Assembly (NCBI GenBank): GCA_938049225.1
Contig: CALICM010000004.1
Span: 22,973 to 86,972 of the forward strand
Source of the DNA: an uncultured Paracoccaceae bacterium
GTDB taxonomy: Bacteria; Pseudomonadota; Alphaproteobacteria; Rhodobacterales; Rhodobacteraceae
Direction: 5' to 3'
DNA: 64,000 nucleotides
Positions within the stretch are counted from its first letter, which is position 1, and each line of letters starts with the position of its first letter. Shown piece after piece: positions 47,031-54,366 of the stretch. Position numbers and translations under genes: made by a program. The notes under the pieces were generated by a model. That model searched no databases. It saw only the letters and a program-made list of their open reading frames with translations, and had not been told where the DNA came from.

Positions 47031-47965
47031 ATCGAACCTCCCAACAGGAATTCCCCGAACGCGCGCGGCCCTTCCCCTGTGTCCATCGTGTGTAGCACGG
47101 ATAGGGTCTGCGCGTCGATAATCGTGAGTGTGTTGTCAAACCAGTTCACCACCACGATGGCGCTGCCATCGGCGGTATCGTCGATGCCTTCGGGATACTC
47201 GCCAACCTCCACCCGGGCCACTTCGGCCAGCGTCTCCAGCGCCAGGACGCTGACGGTGTTCTCGTATTGATTGCTGACGAAGGCGCGATCCGCGGCAAAG
47301 GCGATGCCGTAGGGGTGCTCGCCCACCGGCACGGTGGCGGTCACGCGGCCCTTGGCCGGATCGACCACGCTGACATCGTTGCTGCCGACGTTGCCCACAA
47401 ACAGCCGCCCATCGGGCGCGAACCGCAGGCCGAAGGGGCGGCTGCCGACTGTCACCCGGTGCAGAAGTGCCAGCCTGGCGGCATCGAAGATCGACACCTG
47501 GTCCGCGTCCCGGTCCGCCGAGGCAACGAAGCGGCCATCGGGGGAGACCGCCAGCCCGGCGGGCGCGGCCCCGTTGGTCAACTCGGCCTCAATACTCAGA
47601 TCGGCGTCGTCCAATACCCAGATCCGGGCGTTGTACCAGTCCGAGATGAACAGCCGCCCGCGGCCTGCGTCATGCGCCACGCCGATCGGTCCGCCGTCCA
47701 GCACCACCTCGGCCTGCAGCGCGCCGTGGGGGTCGAAGCGGCGCACGGTCTTGCTGTCGGGCGACACGGCAAAGACCGCGCCAGCGCTGACCGCAACCCC
47801 GGCGGGTTTGCCGGGCACCGGCCAGCGCGACACCTCGGCGCCGGTGGCAAGGCCGATCACCGACAGCGCTCCGCCATTCTGACAGGTGACATACGCCACG
47901 TCCCCCGCCGCCGGTGCGGCGAGGGCTGTCAGCAGCGCAAGGGCTTTAAGAACCAGGCTTGCCAA
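47027..47965 (-). CDS. YVTN-family beta-propeller protein, periplasmic
   Basis: The 312-residue product has a signal peptide (LALLTALAAPAAG) and about seven repeats of the SPDGRFVASADRDADQVSIFD type. It starts at TTG 47965, inside the SRPBCC gene. Propellers of this kind accompany quinoprotein clusters, probably as scaffold or assembly factors. No catalytic residues are recognised. Confidence 0.88.
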   Translation of the reverse strand: MASLVLKALALLTALAAPAAGDVAYVTCQNGGALSVIGLATGAEVSRWPVPGKPAGVAVSAGAVFAVSPDSKTVRRFDPHGALQAEVVLDGGPIGVAHDAGRGRLFISDWYNARIWVLDDADLSIEAELTNGAAPAGLAVSPDGRFVASADRDADQVSIFDAARLALLHRVTVGSRPFGLRFAPDGRLFVGNVGSNDVSVVDPAKGRVTATVPVGEHPYGIAFAADRAFVSNQYENTVSVLALETLAEVARVEVGEYPEGIDDTADGSAIVVVNWFDNTLTIIDAQTLSVLHTMDTGEGPRAFGEFLLGGSI

Positions 47966-48488
47966 ACTGCTCCACCAGCGCGTCGAGGCCCATCTGGTAC
48001 ACCCCGGTCACCGCCGCCACCGCGGCGGCATCATTCTGATCCTCGGGCGGGTCGTTGTTGGGATAGCCTCGGTAGAACGCGCCGCGCCATTCGATCAGCG
48101 CACCACCACCCTCGCGCGGTTTGACGGTCAGGTGCGAGGAGTAGTTGGTGACCGGCAGCACCGCCACCTCCACCGCCGTGATCCGGTAGGAGTAGCTCAT
48201 CTTCTGGGCGCTGTACTTGTAGAGCACCTCCGCAATCGTCGGGCCGTCCACCGCGCCGAGGGTCAGGAGGCGGGTCGCGTCGATGGCGTTGCCGCCGTCG
48301 CCATCGGTCTGAAACACCGCCGGGTGCCAGGACATGTCATCGAAATTGCCGACCACGGCCCAGACCGCGTCAGGCTCTGCCGCGACCTCGGCCGTCAGGG
48401 TCACTTTCTGCCGTGTCGGCCCGTGGCCAAGGGCCAGGGCGGGCAGAAGCAGCAGTGCGGCCAGGACCATCAGGAACTTTGCTCTCAT
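47946..48488 (-). CDS. Secreted SRPBCC-fold protein
   Basis: The 180-residue product has a signal peptide (MRAKFLMVLAALLLLPALALG) and a START/Bet v1-like fold: AAEPDAVWAVVGNFDDMSWHPAVF, VDGPTIAEVLYKY, SYRITAVEVAVLPVTNYSSHLTV. It would bind a hydrophobic small molecule in the periplasm; PQQ or a dehydrogenase product is a guess. GGGAG lies before the start. It overlaps the propeller gene by 20 bases. Confidence 0.82.
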   Translation of the reverse strand: MRAKFLMVLAALLLLPALALGHGPTRQKVTLTAEVAAEPDAVWAVVGNFDDMSWHPAVFQTDGDGGNAIDATRLLTLGAVDGPTIAEVLYKYSAQKMSYSYRITAVEVAVLPVTNYSSHLTVKPREGGGALIEWRGAFYRGYPNNDPPEDQNDAAAVAAVTGVYQMGLDALVEQFGKPGS

Positions 48489-48498
48489 CGTGTTCTCC

Positions 48499-48978
48499 CT
48501 ATCTAATGAATGCTGTCTTCAGGATGTACCGCATGCCCCGCAGCCAGCTTTCGTCGGTGTTGGAGCGGATATCGACGACCCGGCCTTTCACCGTCTGGCC
48601 CGTGGCGACGTCGCGCAACTGCAGGTTCATGGTCAGGATCAGGTTGGAGACCTTCTGCACCTCGCCCACCAGCACGAAGTCGGCCCCGAGTTTCGCGCCC
48701 ATTCGGATGTCGCAGCCGTAGCACTTGGCCGGGTTGACCACCCGCGCCAACTCTTCCCGCACAGGGGCAAGGTCCAGCAGGTCGCAGCCCTGCGCAAGGA
48801 AGGTTTCCTCCACCAGTGTAGCCACCTTTTCCAGCCGCGCGACCTCCTCCGGGCTTTGGCCCAGTTCGGCTGTCTGCAACGAGGTGTCGAGCATGGTTAG
48901 ACCAAGAAAAGCGACCTTGCCGTCAGCCTTGACCGACGTGGCCCAGACGAGCAGAAACAGCAGGCAGACCAGACGCAT
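48499..48978 (-). CDS. DUF3280-like secreted protein
   Basis: The 159-residue product has a short signal (MRLVCLLFLLVWATSVKA) and a body with FLGLTMLDTSLQT, CDLLDLAPVREELARVVNPAKCYGCDIRMGAKLGADFVLVGEVQKVS. This matches the DUF3280 family that accompanies PQQ clusters. Cysteines (CDLL, CYGC) could bind haem or metal or make disulphides, not established. It is the first gene of a four-gene minus-strand operon (48978 down to 46218). Confidence 0.8.
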   Translation of the reverse strand: MRLVCLLFLLVWATSVKADGKVAFLGLTMLDTSLQTAELGQSPEEVARLEKVATLVEETFLAQGCDLLDLAPVREELARVVNPAKCYGCDIRMGAKLGADFVLVGEVQKVSNLILTMNLQLRDVATGQTVKGRVVDIRSNTDESWLRGMRYILKTAFIR

Positions 48979-49120
48979 ATGCCCCTTCTTAGTAAATAAG
49001 AATCGAGCTTCATCGTGCAGGCGTTACACTCTCCGGGGAACCGATCAATAAGTATCGGTACCGGGCCGGACAAGGGTACGCCAGTATGCCCACCGGTCAC
49101 CCGACGACGGGGAGGGGACG

Positions 49121-50308
49121 GTGCGAGTTTTGGTCATGACGCTTTGGGCGCTGTGCAGCCTGACGGCCTTTGCCGGGGCCGGGCTGGCGCTTGACGCGCG
49201 GGCGGCGGTGCTGCGGATCGACTACCCGACCCTGTTGCCGATCAGCCGCTATGACCTGACCCCCGCAGACCTGGGCTTTGCTGGGGCGGCGCTGGCCGAT
49301 GAGGACAACGGCACCACCGGCAGCTTTCTGGGCCACACTTACGAGACGACCACGGTCGCCACCCCGCCCGAACGCGCGGATGCGGCGCTGGACGCGCTGA
49401 TCGCAGATGGCGTGCGGATCTTAGTCATTCTGGCCCGGGCAGACGACCTGCTGCGGCTGACCGACCGCGCGGCCGAGGCGGGCGCGCTTGTCTTCAACGC
49501 CGCGGCACCAGATACCGCGCTGCGCGATCAGGCGTGCCGGGCCAACCTGCTGCACATCGCGCCGTCGCATACCATGAACGCCGATGCGGTCGCGCAGTTC
49601 GCGATCTGGAAGAAGTGGACCGACTGGTTCCTGCTTGAGGGCATCAACCCAGCAGATCAGGCGATGGGGGCCGCCTTCCGCGCCGCCGCGAATAAGTTCG
49701 GCGCTCGGATCGTCGAGGATCGCAGCTTTGCCGACCCCAGCCGCTCCCGCCGGACAGACTCAGGCCATGTGCTGGTGCAGCGGCAACTGCCGCTCGACAC
49801 CCAGGGCACTCGAGAGCATGACGTGGTGATCGCCGCCGATGCCACCGACTATTTCGCCCGGTATCTGTCCTATCACCTGTGGACGCCGCGGCCGGTGATG
49901 GGGGCGGGGGGCCTGCGCCCGGTGACCATGCACGGCGCGCATGAGGCCTGGGGGGCGACCCAGTACCAGACCCGGTTCGAGGAGCTGACCGGCCGCTACG
50001 TGCAGCCCGAGGATTACAACGTCTGGCTGGCCCTGCGCGTGGTGGGCGAGGCGGTGACGCGGGCCAATACGGTCGACCCCGACGGCATCCGCGACTACGC
50101 GCTGTCCGACACCTTTGAGCTGGCCGCGTTCAAGGGCCAGAAGGTCACGTTCCGCGACTGGAACGGGCAGTTGCGCCAGCCGATCCTGCTGTACGACGGC
50201 ATGATTACCGTCAGCGTCAGCCCGCAGGACGGCTTTCTGCATCGGACCTCACCGCTCGACACGCTGGGCCTTGACCGGCCGGAGAGCACCTGCACCGCCT
50301 TCAACTGA
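49121..50308 (+). CDS. ABC-type substrate-binding protein of the PQQ-dependent catabolism type
   Basis: The 395-residue product (GTG start after GGGGAGG) has a signal peptide and a type I periplasmic-binding fold resembling leucine/branched-chain binding proteins (RADDLLRLTDRAAEAGALVFNAAAPD, CRANLLHIAPSHTMNADA). This family is found with PQQ ABC transporters. It opens the plus-strand operon divergent from the DUF3280 operon, with 142 bases between starts. Ligand unknown. Confidence 0.85.
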   Translation: MRVLVMTLWALCSLTAFAGAGLALDARAAVLRIDYPTLLPISRYDLTPADLGFAGAALADEDNGTTGSFLGHTYETTTVATPPERADAALDALIADGVRILVILARADDLLRLTDRAAEAGALVFNAAAPDTALRDQACRANLLHIAPSHTMNADAVAQFAIWKKWTDWFLLEGINPADQAMGAAFRAAANKFGARIVEDRSFADPSRSRRTDSGHVLVQRQLPLDTQGTREHDVVIAADATDYFARYLSYHLWTPRPVMGAGGLRPVTMHGAHEAWGATQYQTRFEELTGRYVQPEDYNVWLALRVVGEAVTRANTVDPDGIRDYALSDTFELAAFKGQKVTFRDWNGQLRQPILLYDGMITVSVSPQDGFLHRTSPLDTLGLDRPESTCTAFN

Positions 50309-50321
50309 GCCGGAGATGACC

Positions 50322-51290
50322 ATGAAAGCCCTCATCCTCTCCACCGCGCTGGCCCTCGCCGCAACCCCCGTGCTGGCGGGCAAGGCCTTCGTGTCGAACG
50401 AGCGGTCGAACGACATCACCGTAATCGACACCGAAACTTGGGAGGTGATCGAAACGTTCCACGGCGGCAACCGCCCGCGCGGGATCACGGCCAGCCCGGA
50501 TGGCAAGCTGCTCTATGTCTGCGCGTCCGACGACAACATCGTGCGGGTGTTCGACACCGAAACCTACAAGGAGGTCTATACGCTTCCTTCCGGTCCCGAC
50601 CCGGAGCTTTTCGTCCTGCACCCCTCGGGCAACCCGCTTTATATCGCGAACGAGGACGACAACCTCGTCACCGTCACCGACACCGAGACCCGCACGATCC
50701 TGGCCGAAATCCCGGTCGGGATCGAACCCGAGGGGATGGGGATCAGCGCGGATGCGAAATACGTGGTCAACACCTCCGAGACCACCAACATGGCGCATTT
50801 CATCTCTACCGAGGATTACGAGATCAAGCACAACGTGCTGGTCGATCAGCGGCCCCGCTATGCCCAGTACACCGCCGATGGCGCGCGCCTGTTTGTCACG
50901 TCTGAGATCGGCGGAACGGTGTCGGTCATGGACATCGCCGAGGACGGCACCCCGGACCTGGTCGACAAGATCGGCTTCGAGGTGTCCGGCGTGCTGTCGG
51001 AGTGGCTGCAACCGGTGGGGGCAAAGGTCACCTCGGACGGCGCCCGGCTGTTCGTCGCCCTAGGACCCGCCAACCGCGTGGCGGTGATCGACGCGCAAAG
51101 CCTTGAGGTGCTGGACTATATCCTGGTGGGTCAGCGGGTCTGGCAGCTGTCGTTCACCCCTGACGAGAAGTTCCTTCTGACCACCAACGGCAATTCCAAC
51201 GACATCACCGTGATCGACGTCGCGAGCGAAAAGGCGATCAAGTCGATCCCCGTGGGGCAACAGCCCTGGGGCGTTGTGGTGGTCGACTGA
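50322..51290 (+). CDS. PQQ-dependent catabolism-associated beta-propeller protein
   Basis: The 322-residue product has a signal peptide (LILSTALALAATPVLA) and YVTN repeats (NERSNDITVIDTETWEV, ITASPDGKLLYVCAS, VGQQPWGVVVVD). ATG 50322 has GGAG 7 bases upstream. It follows the ABC binding protein by 13 bases, the standard order for this system. The role is unknown; it is paralogous in fold to the propeller at 47027. Confidence 0.87.
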   Translation: MKALILSTALALAATPVLAGKAFVSNERSNDITVIDTETWEVIETFHGGNRPRGITASPDGKLLYVCASDDNIVRVFDTETYKEVYTLPSGPDPELFVLHPSGNPLYIANEDDNLVTVTDTETRTILAEIPVGIEPEGMGISADAKYVVNTSETTNMAHFISTEDYEIKHNVLVDQRPRYAQYTADGARLFVTSEIGGTVSVMDIAEDGTPDLVDKIGFEVSGVLSEWLQPVGAKVTSDGARLFVALGPANRVAVIDAQSLEVLDYILVGQRVWQLSFTPDEKFLLTTNGNSNDITVIDVASEKAIKSIPVGQQPWGVVVVD

Positions 51291-51310
51291 CTATCGGAAG
51301 GAAACTTGAC

Positions 51311-51751
51311 ATGATGAAACGATTGATCGCAGCGGCCCTGCTTGGCGCTTTTGCCACGCCGGTGGCTGCGGCCCCGCTGTGCGACGGCCTGGGCTTTGCC
51401 GGGTTGCTGGCGAAATGCAACCGCGGCGAGACGATCCAGCTGACGCTCGCATCCGGTCAGCCGCTGGGTGAGGATGTGGTGCTGCAGTCCGGCGCCTACT
51501 ACAAGCTTGAGATCACCGCCGACGGCTCGGCCGAACTGGCGGTCGAAGGCCCCGACTTCTTTCGCGCGATCTGGATGAACGAGATCGTCATCAACAAGAT
51601 CGAGATCCGCCCGATGGCCATAGACTCGATCGAGTTCGACAAGGCGGGCACGGTGGAACTGTCGTTCATAGCGATCAAGCCCGGCACCCACATCCTGCGC
51701 ATCCCCGGCTCCACCGGCGAAGCGCAGCAGGTGAAAGTCAGCATCCAATGA
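51311..51751 (+). CDS. Secreted protein of unknown function in the PQQ ABC operon
   Basis: The 146-residue product has a signal peptide (MMKRLIAAALLGAFATPVAA) and a beta-rich body: LAKCNRGETIQLTLASGQP, YYKLEITADGSAELAVEGPDFFRAIWMNEI, IKPGTHILRIPGS. It looks like a cupredoxin- or Ig-like fold but I see no copper ligand set. AAGGAAA precedes the start. It is cotranscribed with its neighbours (15-20 base gaps). Confidence 0.72.
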   Translation: MMKRLIAAALLGAFATPVAAAPLCDGLGFAGLLAKCNRGETIQLTLASGQPLGEDVVLQSGAYYKLEITADGSAELAVEGPDFFRAIWMNEIVINKIEIRPMAIDSIEFDKAGTVELSFIAIKPGTHILRIPGSTGEAQQVKVSIQ

Positions 51752-51765
51752 CCGGAAGACACCCC

Positions 51766-52014
51766 ATGATCCGCACGCTTGCTGCGCTGACCCTGTTGCT
51801 CACTGGCCCCGCTTTTGCCGAGGGAGAGATCGACCCCGATATAATTGAACAGATCGAGAACATTCTGGCCGATATGGAATGCCAGATGGACCCCGACGAT
51901 ATCGAGGTGGAAGACGACGGCTATGAGCTGGACGACGTGATCTGCAAGGGCGGCCATCAGTTCGATATCGAACTCGACAAGGACTTGAACGAGGTCAACC
52001 GCCGCGCCGAGTAA
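51766..52014 (+). CDS. Small acidic secreted protein, PepSY-like
   Basis: The 82-residue product has a signal peptide (MIRTLAALTLLLTGPAFA) and a very acidic body with two cysteines (DMECQMDPDDIEVEDDGYEL, VICKGGHQFDIELD). The pattern, a short beta unit ending FDIELDKDLNEV, resembles a PepSY domain. A metal or polybasic partner would fit the charge. Unknown function. Confidence 0.68.
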   Translation: MIRTLAALTLLLTGPAFAEGEIDPDIIEQIENILADMECQMDPDDIEVEDDGYELDDVICKGGHQFDIELDKDLNEVNRRAE

Positions 52015-52039
52015 CCCGTAGGAAGGGGTATGGACCCAT

Positions 52040-52465
52040 ATGTATTCTATCAGCCTTTTTTGCGCTTCTGGCGCTGCTTGCAGGCCCCGCCGCAGCGCGG
52101 GATCTGACGAAGATCCGCGCGGCGGTGCTGAAGATCGGCACCGTCAACTGCGAGCTTGCGACGATCACCGAGAACGGGCTGGACGAGAAGCATCGCTTAA
52201 AGCTTGAGGTTCAGCCGTTTGCCGACAACGGCGCCACCCGCATTGCGGTCGAGGGGGGCGAGGCCGACATGGCCGTCGCCGACTGGATCTGGGTCACACG
52301 ACAGCGGGCGGCGGGGAAGGACTATGTGTTCATTCCCTATTCCCGCGCCGTCGGCGGGGTGGTCGTGCCGGCCCACAGCACCGCCACCTCGCTCAAGGAT
52401 CTGGCGAGCAGCAAGATCGGCATCTTCGGCGGCCCGTTGGACAAATCCTGGCTGATCCTGCCCGC
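52040..52465 (+). pseudogene. ABC substrate-binding protein, 5' part only, frameshifted in the signal peptide
   Basis: From ATG 52040, removing one T from the run of six at 52056-52061 would give a signal peptide MYSISLFALLALLAGPAAA and then ARDLTKIRAAVLKIGTVNC, FADNGATRIAVEGGEADMAVADW, ASSKIGIFGGPLDKSWLIL. As read the run puts the signal out of frame. Homology to an ABC binding protein stops at about 52465, where the ISKra4 element begins, so two thirds of the gene are lost. Together with the permease fragment at 31682 this suggests one ABC operon split between the ends of the island. Confidence 0.7.
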
Positions 52466-53859
52466 CCGGATGGAGAGTACCGCAAAGTGCGGGGCAAGTA
52501 TGCTGCCATTTTGTTGTCTTCGGCGGCTTTCATCCCCGGATACCATTGCTCGAATTTGCCACGAAGTGTTCCATCGAGTGTTCGGGCGCGGGTCTGAAGC
52601 ATGTGGTGAGCCCCTTGCTTTGACCAACGCATCTGCTGACGTTTTCCGAAACGCTTGCCGACGACTGTGTTGACGGCGCTTTCGACAAAGCCGGTTGAGA
52701 CGCGCTCGCCATAGCGCCGCCGTTCTGCATAGTTTGGAAGCATACCAGCGTTGTTGGTGATGTAGGTCTCAAACTCGGCGGCAGTTTTGAGCAGGGCCTT
52801 GATGCTGGCATAATCTGTTTCGATTTCATCAAGGTCCATGACCAGATCGTCGATTGCCGCCTGAGCATCGTGCAGATTTCCATTCCAGAGAAAGCCCTTG
52901 ATCTGACGAGGCAAACGAGAAAGAGCCTCAGCTTCATCCGCGTTATGGTGGGCGAGCCCCTTCACGTATTGCTGCATGACCGTGAGGCGCATGGTGATAT
53001 GGAACCAGTCGGGTATGTGCTCGGACGCCGGAGCCATGTGCCGCGCCATCTCGATGACGGTGTCTGTGCCATTGGTCATGAAGGTAACAAGCTGGTTTTC
53101 CTCCCAGCCCTGGTCCTTCAAGACCTCGTGCAGCCGCCGTTTTGGTCTTTCGTCGCGGCTCTGGACGAGGCCGAGATAGCGGCTCGTGCGATCTGTCGGG
53201 ATGGATTTGCCCACGGTCACCTCAAAATGCGATTGCCCGGCATCGCGGGAACGAACATACCCACCGTCTATCCCGACCGTGATTTGGCTTTCGGGATTGG
53301 GCCTCTTTTCCCGTTGAACTGCGCTGGTTTCGATGAAGCTGAAGCGCTCTTCGGCCAGCTCAGATTCCATGCGCGATGCAACGTGGCCAAGATGTCGGCG
53401 AATGGTATCCGGGTTCAACCGTTCATCGACCAGTAGTGCATCCTTGAGCAAGTCCGCAGTGATCCCGAAAGACGTCAGCGAGGCCCATTTCGTCTCCAGC
53501 CAGAGCAGTTCCGGCGCGACATGGTCAGGCGGGTGGTCCTTCAATGGACTGAAGGCCTTGGCGGAACCATTATGACATTGACCGTGATAGAAACGCGGAC
53601 TGGGGGCAGTGACGTTGCCAAAGAGGGTGCGATACCGGATCTGGGCCCGCGCTTTGCAGCGCAGGTTATCGCCGCGTTCCATCTTATCCAGAAGCCGGGC
53701 GAAGCCCTTACGCTGCTCAATCGACATAGAACCAGAGATCGCCTCAGTGACAACGCGATGTGGCTCGACCTGAAATCCTGCCGCAGCGATTTCACCAAGC
53801 TGGTTCTGTGGGTCCTGGTCGAGGGTCGACACTCTCGCGTAAGCAAAGGTTCGGGTCAT
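52393..53859 (-). pseudogene. In-frame fusion: serine resolvase N-terminus + ISKra4 transposase
   Basis: From ATG 53859 the first 64 residues are a Tn3-type serine resolvase N-terminus (FAYARVSTLDQDPQNQL with catalytic Ser11, RKGFARLLDKMERGD). Without a stop the frame passes at about 53667 into an ISKra4 transposase: YRTLFGNVTAPSPRFYHGQC, ETKWASLTSFGIT, TVGIDGGYVR and STGFVESAVN. The C-terminus after EQWYPGMKAAEDNK reads through into the interrupted ABC gene. The 488-residue frame is open, but neither part is complete, so activity is unlikely. Confidence 0.72.
52466..53667 (-). mobile_element. ISKra4-family insertion sequence remnant
   Basis: The minus strand carries most of an ISKra4-type transposase, with the left boundary inside the ABC binding-protein gene at about 52465 and the right boundary at its fusion with a serine-resolvase fragment at about 53667. 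The transposase N-terminus (roughly the first 60-100 residues) is missing, so the right end of the IS is lost. I could not identify terminal inverted repeats. Confidence 0.7.
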
Positions 53860-53869
53860 TGACGGCGCA

Positions 53870-53935
53870 GTGTTCAAAGTAGATGTCCAGAACATCGCCT
53901 ATGTTCAATAACCCGTCAGGCTAAATTCTGAACAC
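53870..53935. repeat. Resolution-site-like inverted repeats upstream of the resolvase fragment
   Basis: GTGTTCA (53870-53876) and TGAACAC (53929-53935) are perfect inverse repeats, with further GAACAT and TGTTCA copies between them (53890-53907). Repeated TGTTC/GAACA half-sites just before a serine resolvase gene are the layout of a Tn3-type res site. The transposon itself is not present. Confidence 0.5.
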
Positions 53936-53979
53936 TAAAATTGACCCCGTCCTAAAGGGAACCTTTCCGGACAGCCCTG

Positions 53980-54366
53980 TCACATCTGCTGGCGCATAAG
54001 ATCGCGATGGTCGCCAGCCCGAAGCCGTTTGTTCACAGTGGCGCGAGAAAACTTCTCCTCGATGAAAGGCTTGCGTGCTGCTATCCGTTCCATCGCCGCC
54101 TCCATATCATCAGACAGGAAATCGGACACCTGCTTCGCAGGTGTATCCGCCGCAACAACGTCTTCGAGAAAGCCAGTCATGATGTCCATGTCCCACCGGG
54201 CATCGTAACTCTCCGTTTCATCCCGCGGTTCCAGATATCTGTGTGGGCCGCCGCCCACAAGATCGACCGGCGGAATTCCGCGATTCAGGTTAAAGACCGG
54301 AGGCCGTAACACTCCCGCCCGTAAAGGTGTTAGCAAGGCGCAAGCTTGCTTACGAAACAGTTCCAT
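53980..54366 (-). CDS. Protein of unknown function, 128 residues
   Basis: I do not recognise this product. It starts MELFRKQACALLTPLRAG, has NLNRGIPPVDLVGGGPHRYLEPRDE, then a helical acidic half (DMDIMTGFLEDVVAADTPAKQVSDFLSDDMEAAMERIAARK) and a basic tail. It has no signal or membrane segment. The start overlaps the end of the transketolase gene by 17 bases, which supports coupling to that operon. It could be a truncated gene, since it lies between the operon and broken mobile DNA. Confidence 0.45.
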   Translation of the reverse strand: MELFRKQACALLTPLRAGVLRPPVFNLNRGIPPVDLVGGGPHRYLEPRDETESYDARWDMDIMTGFLEDVVAADTPAKQVSDFLSDDMEAAMERIAARKPFIEEKFSRATVNKRLRAGDHRDLMRQQM

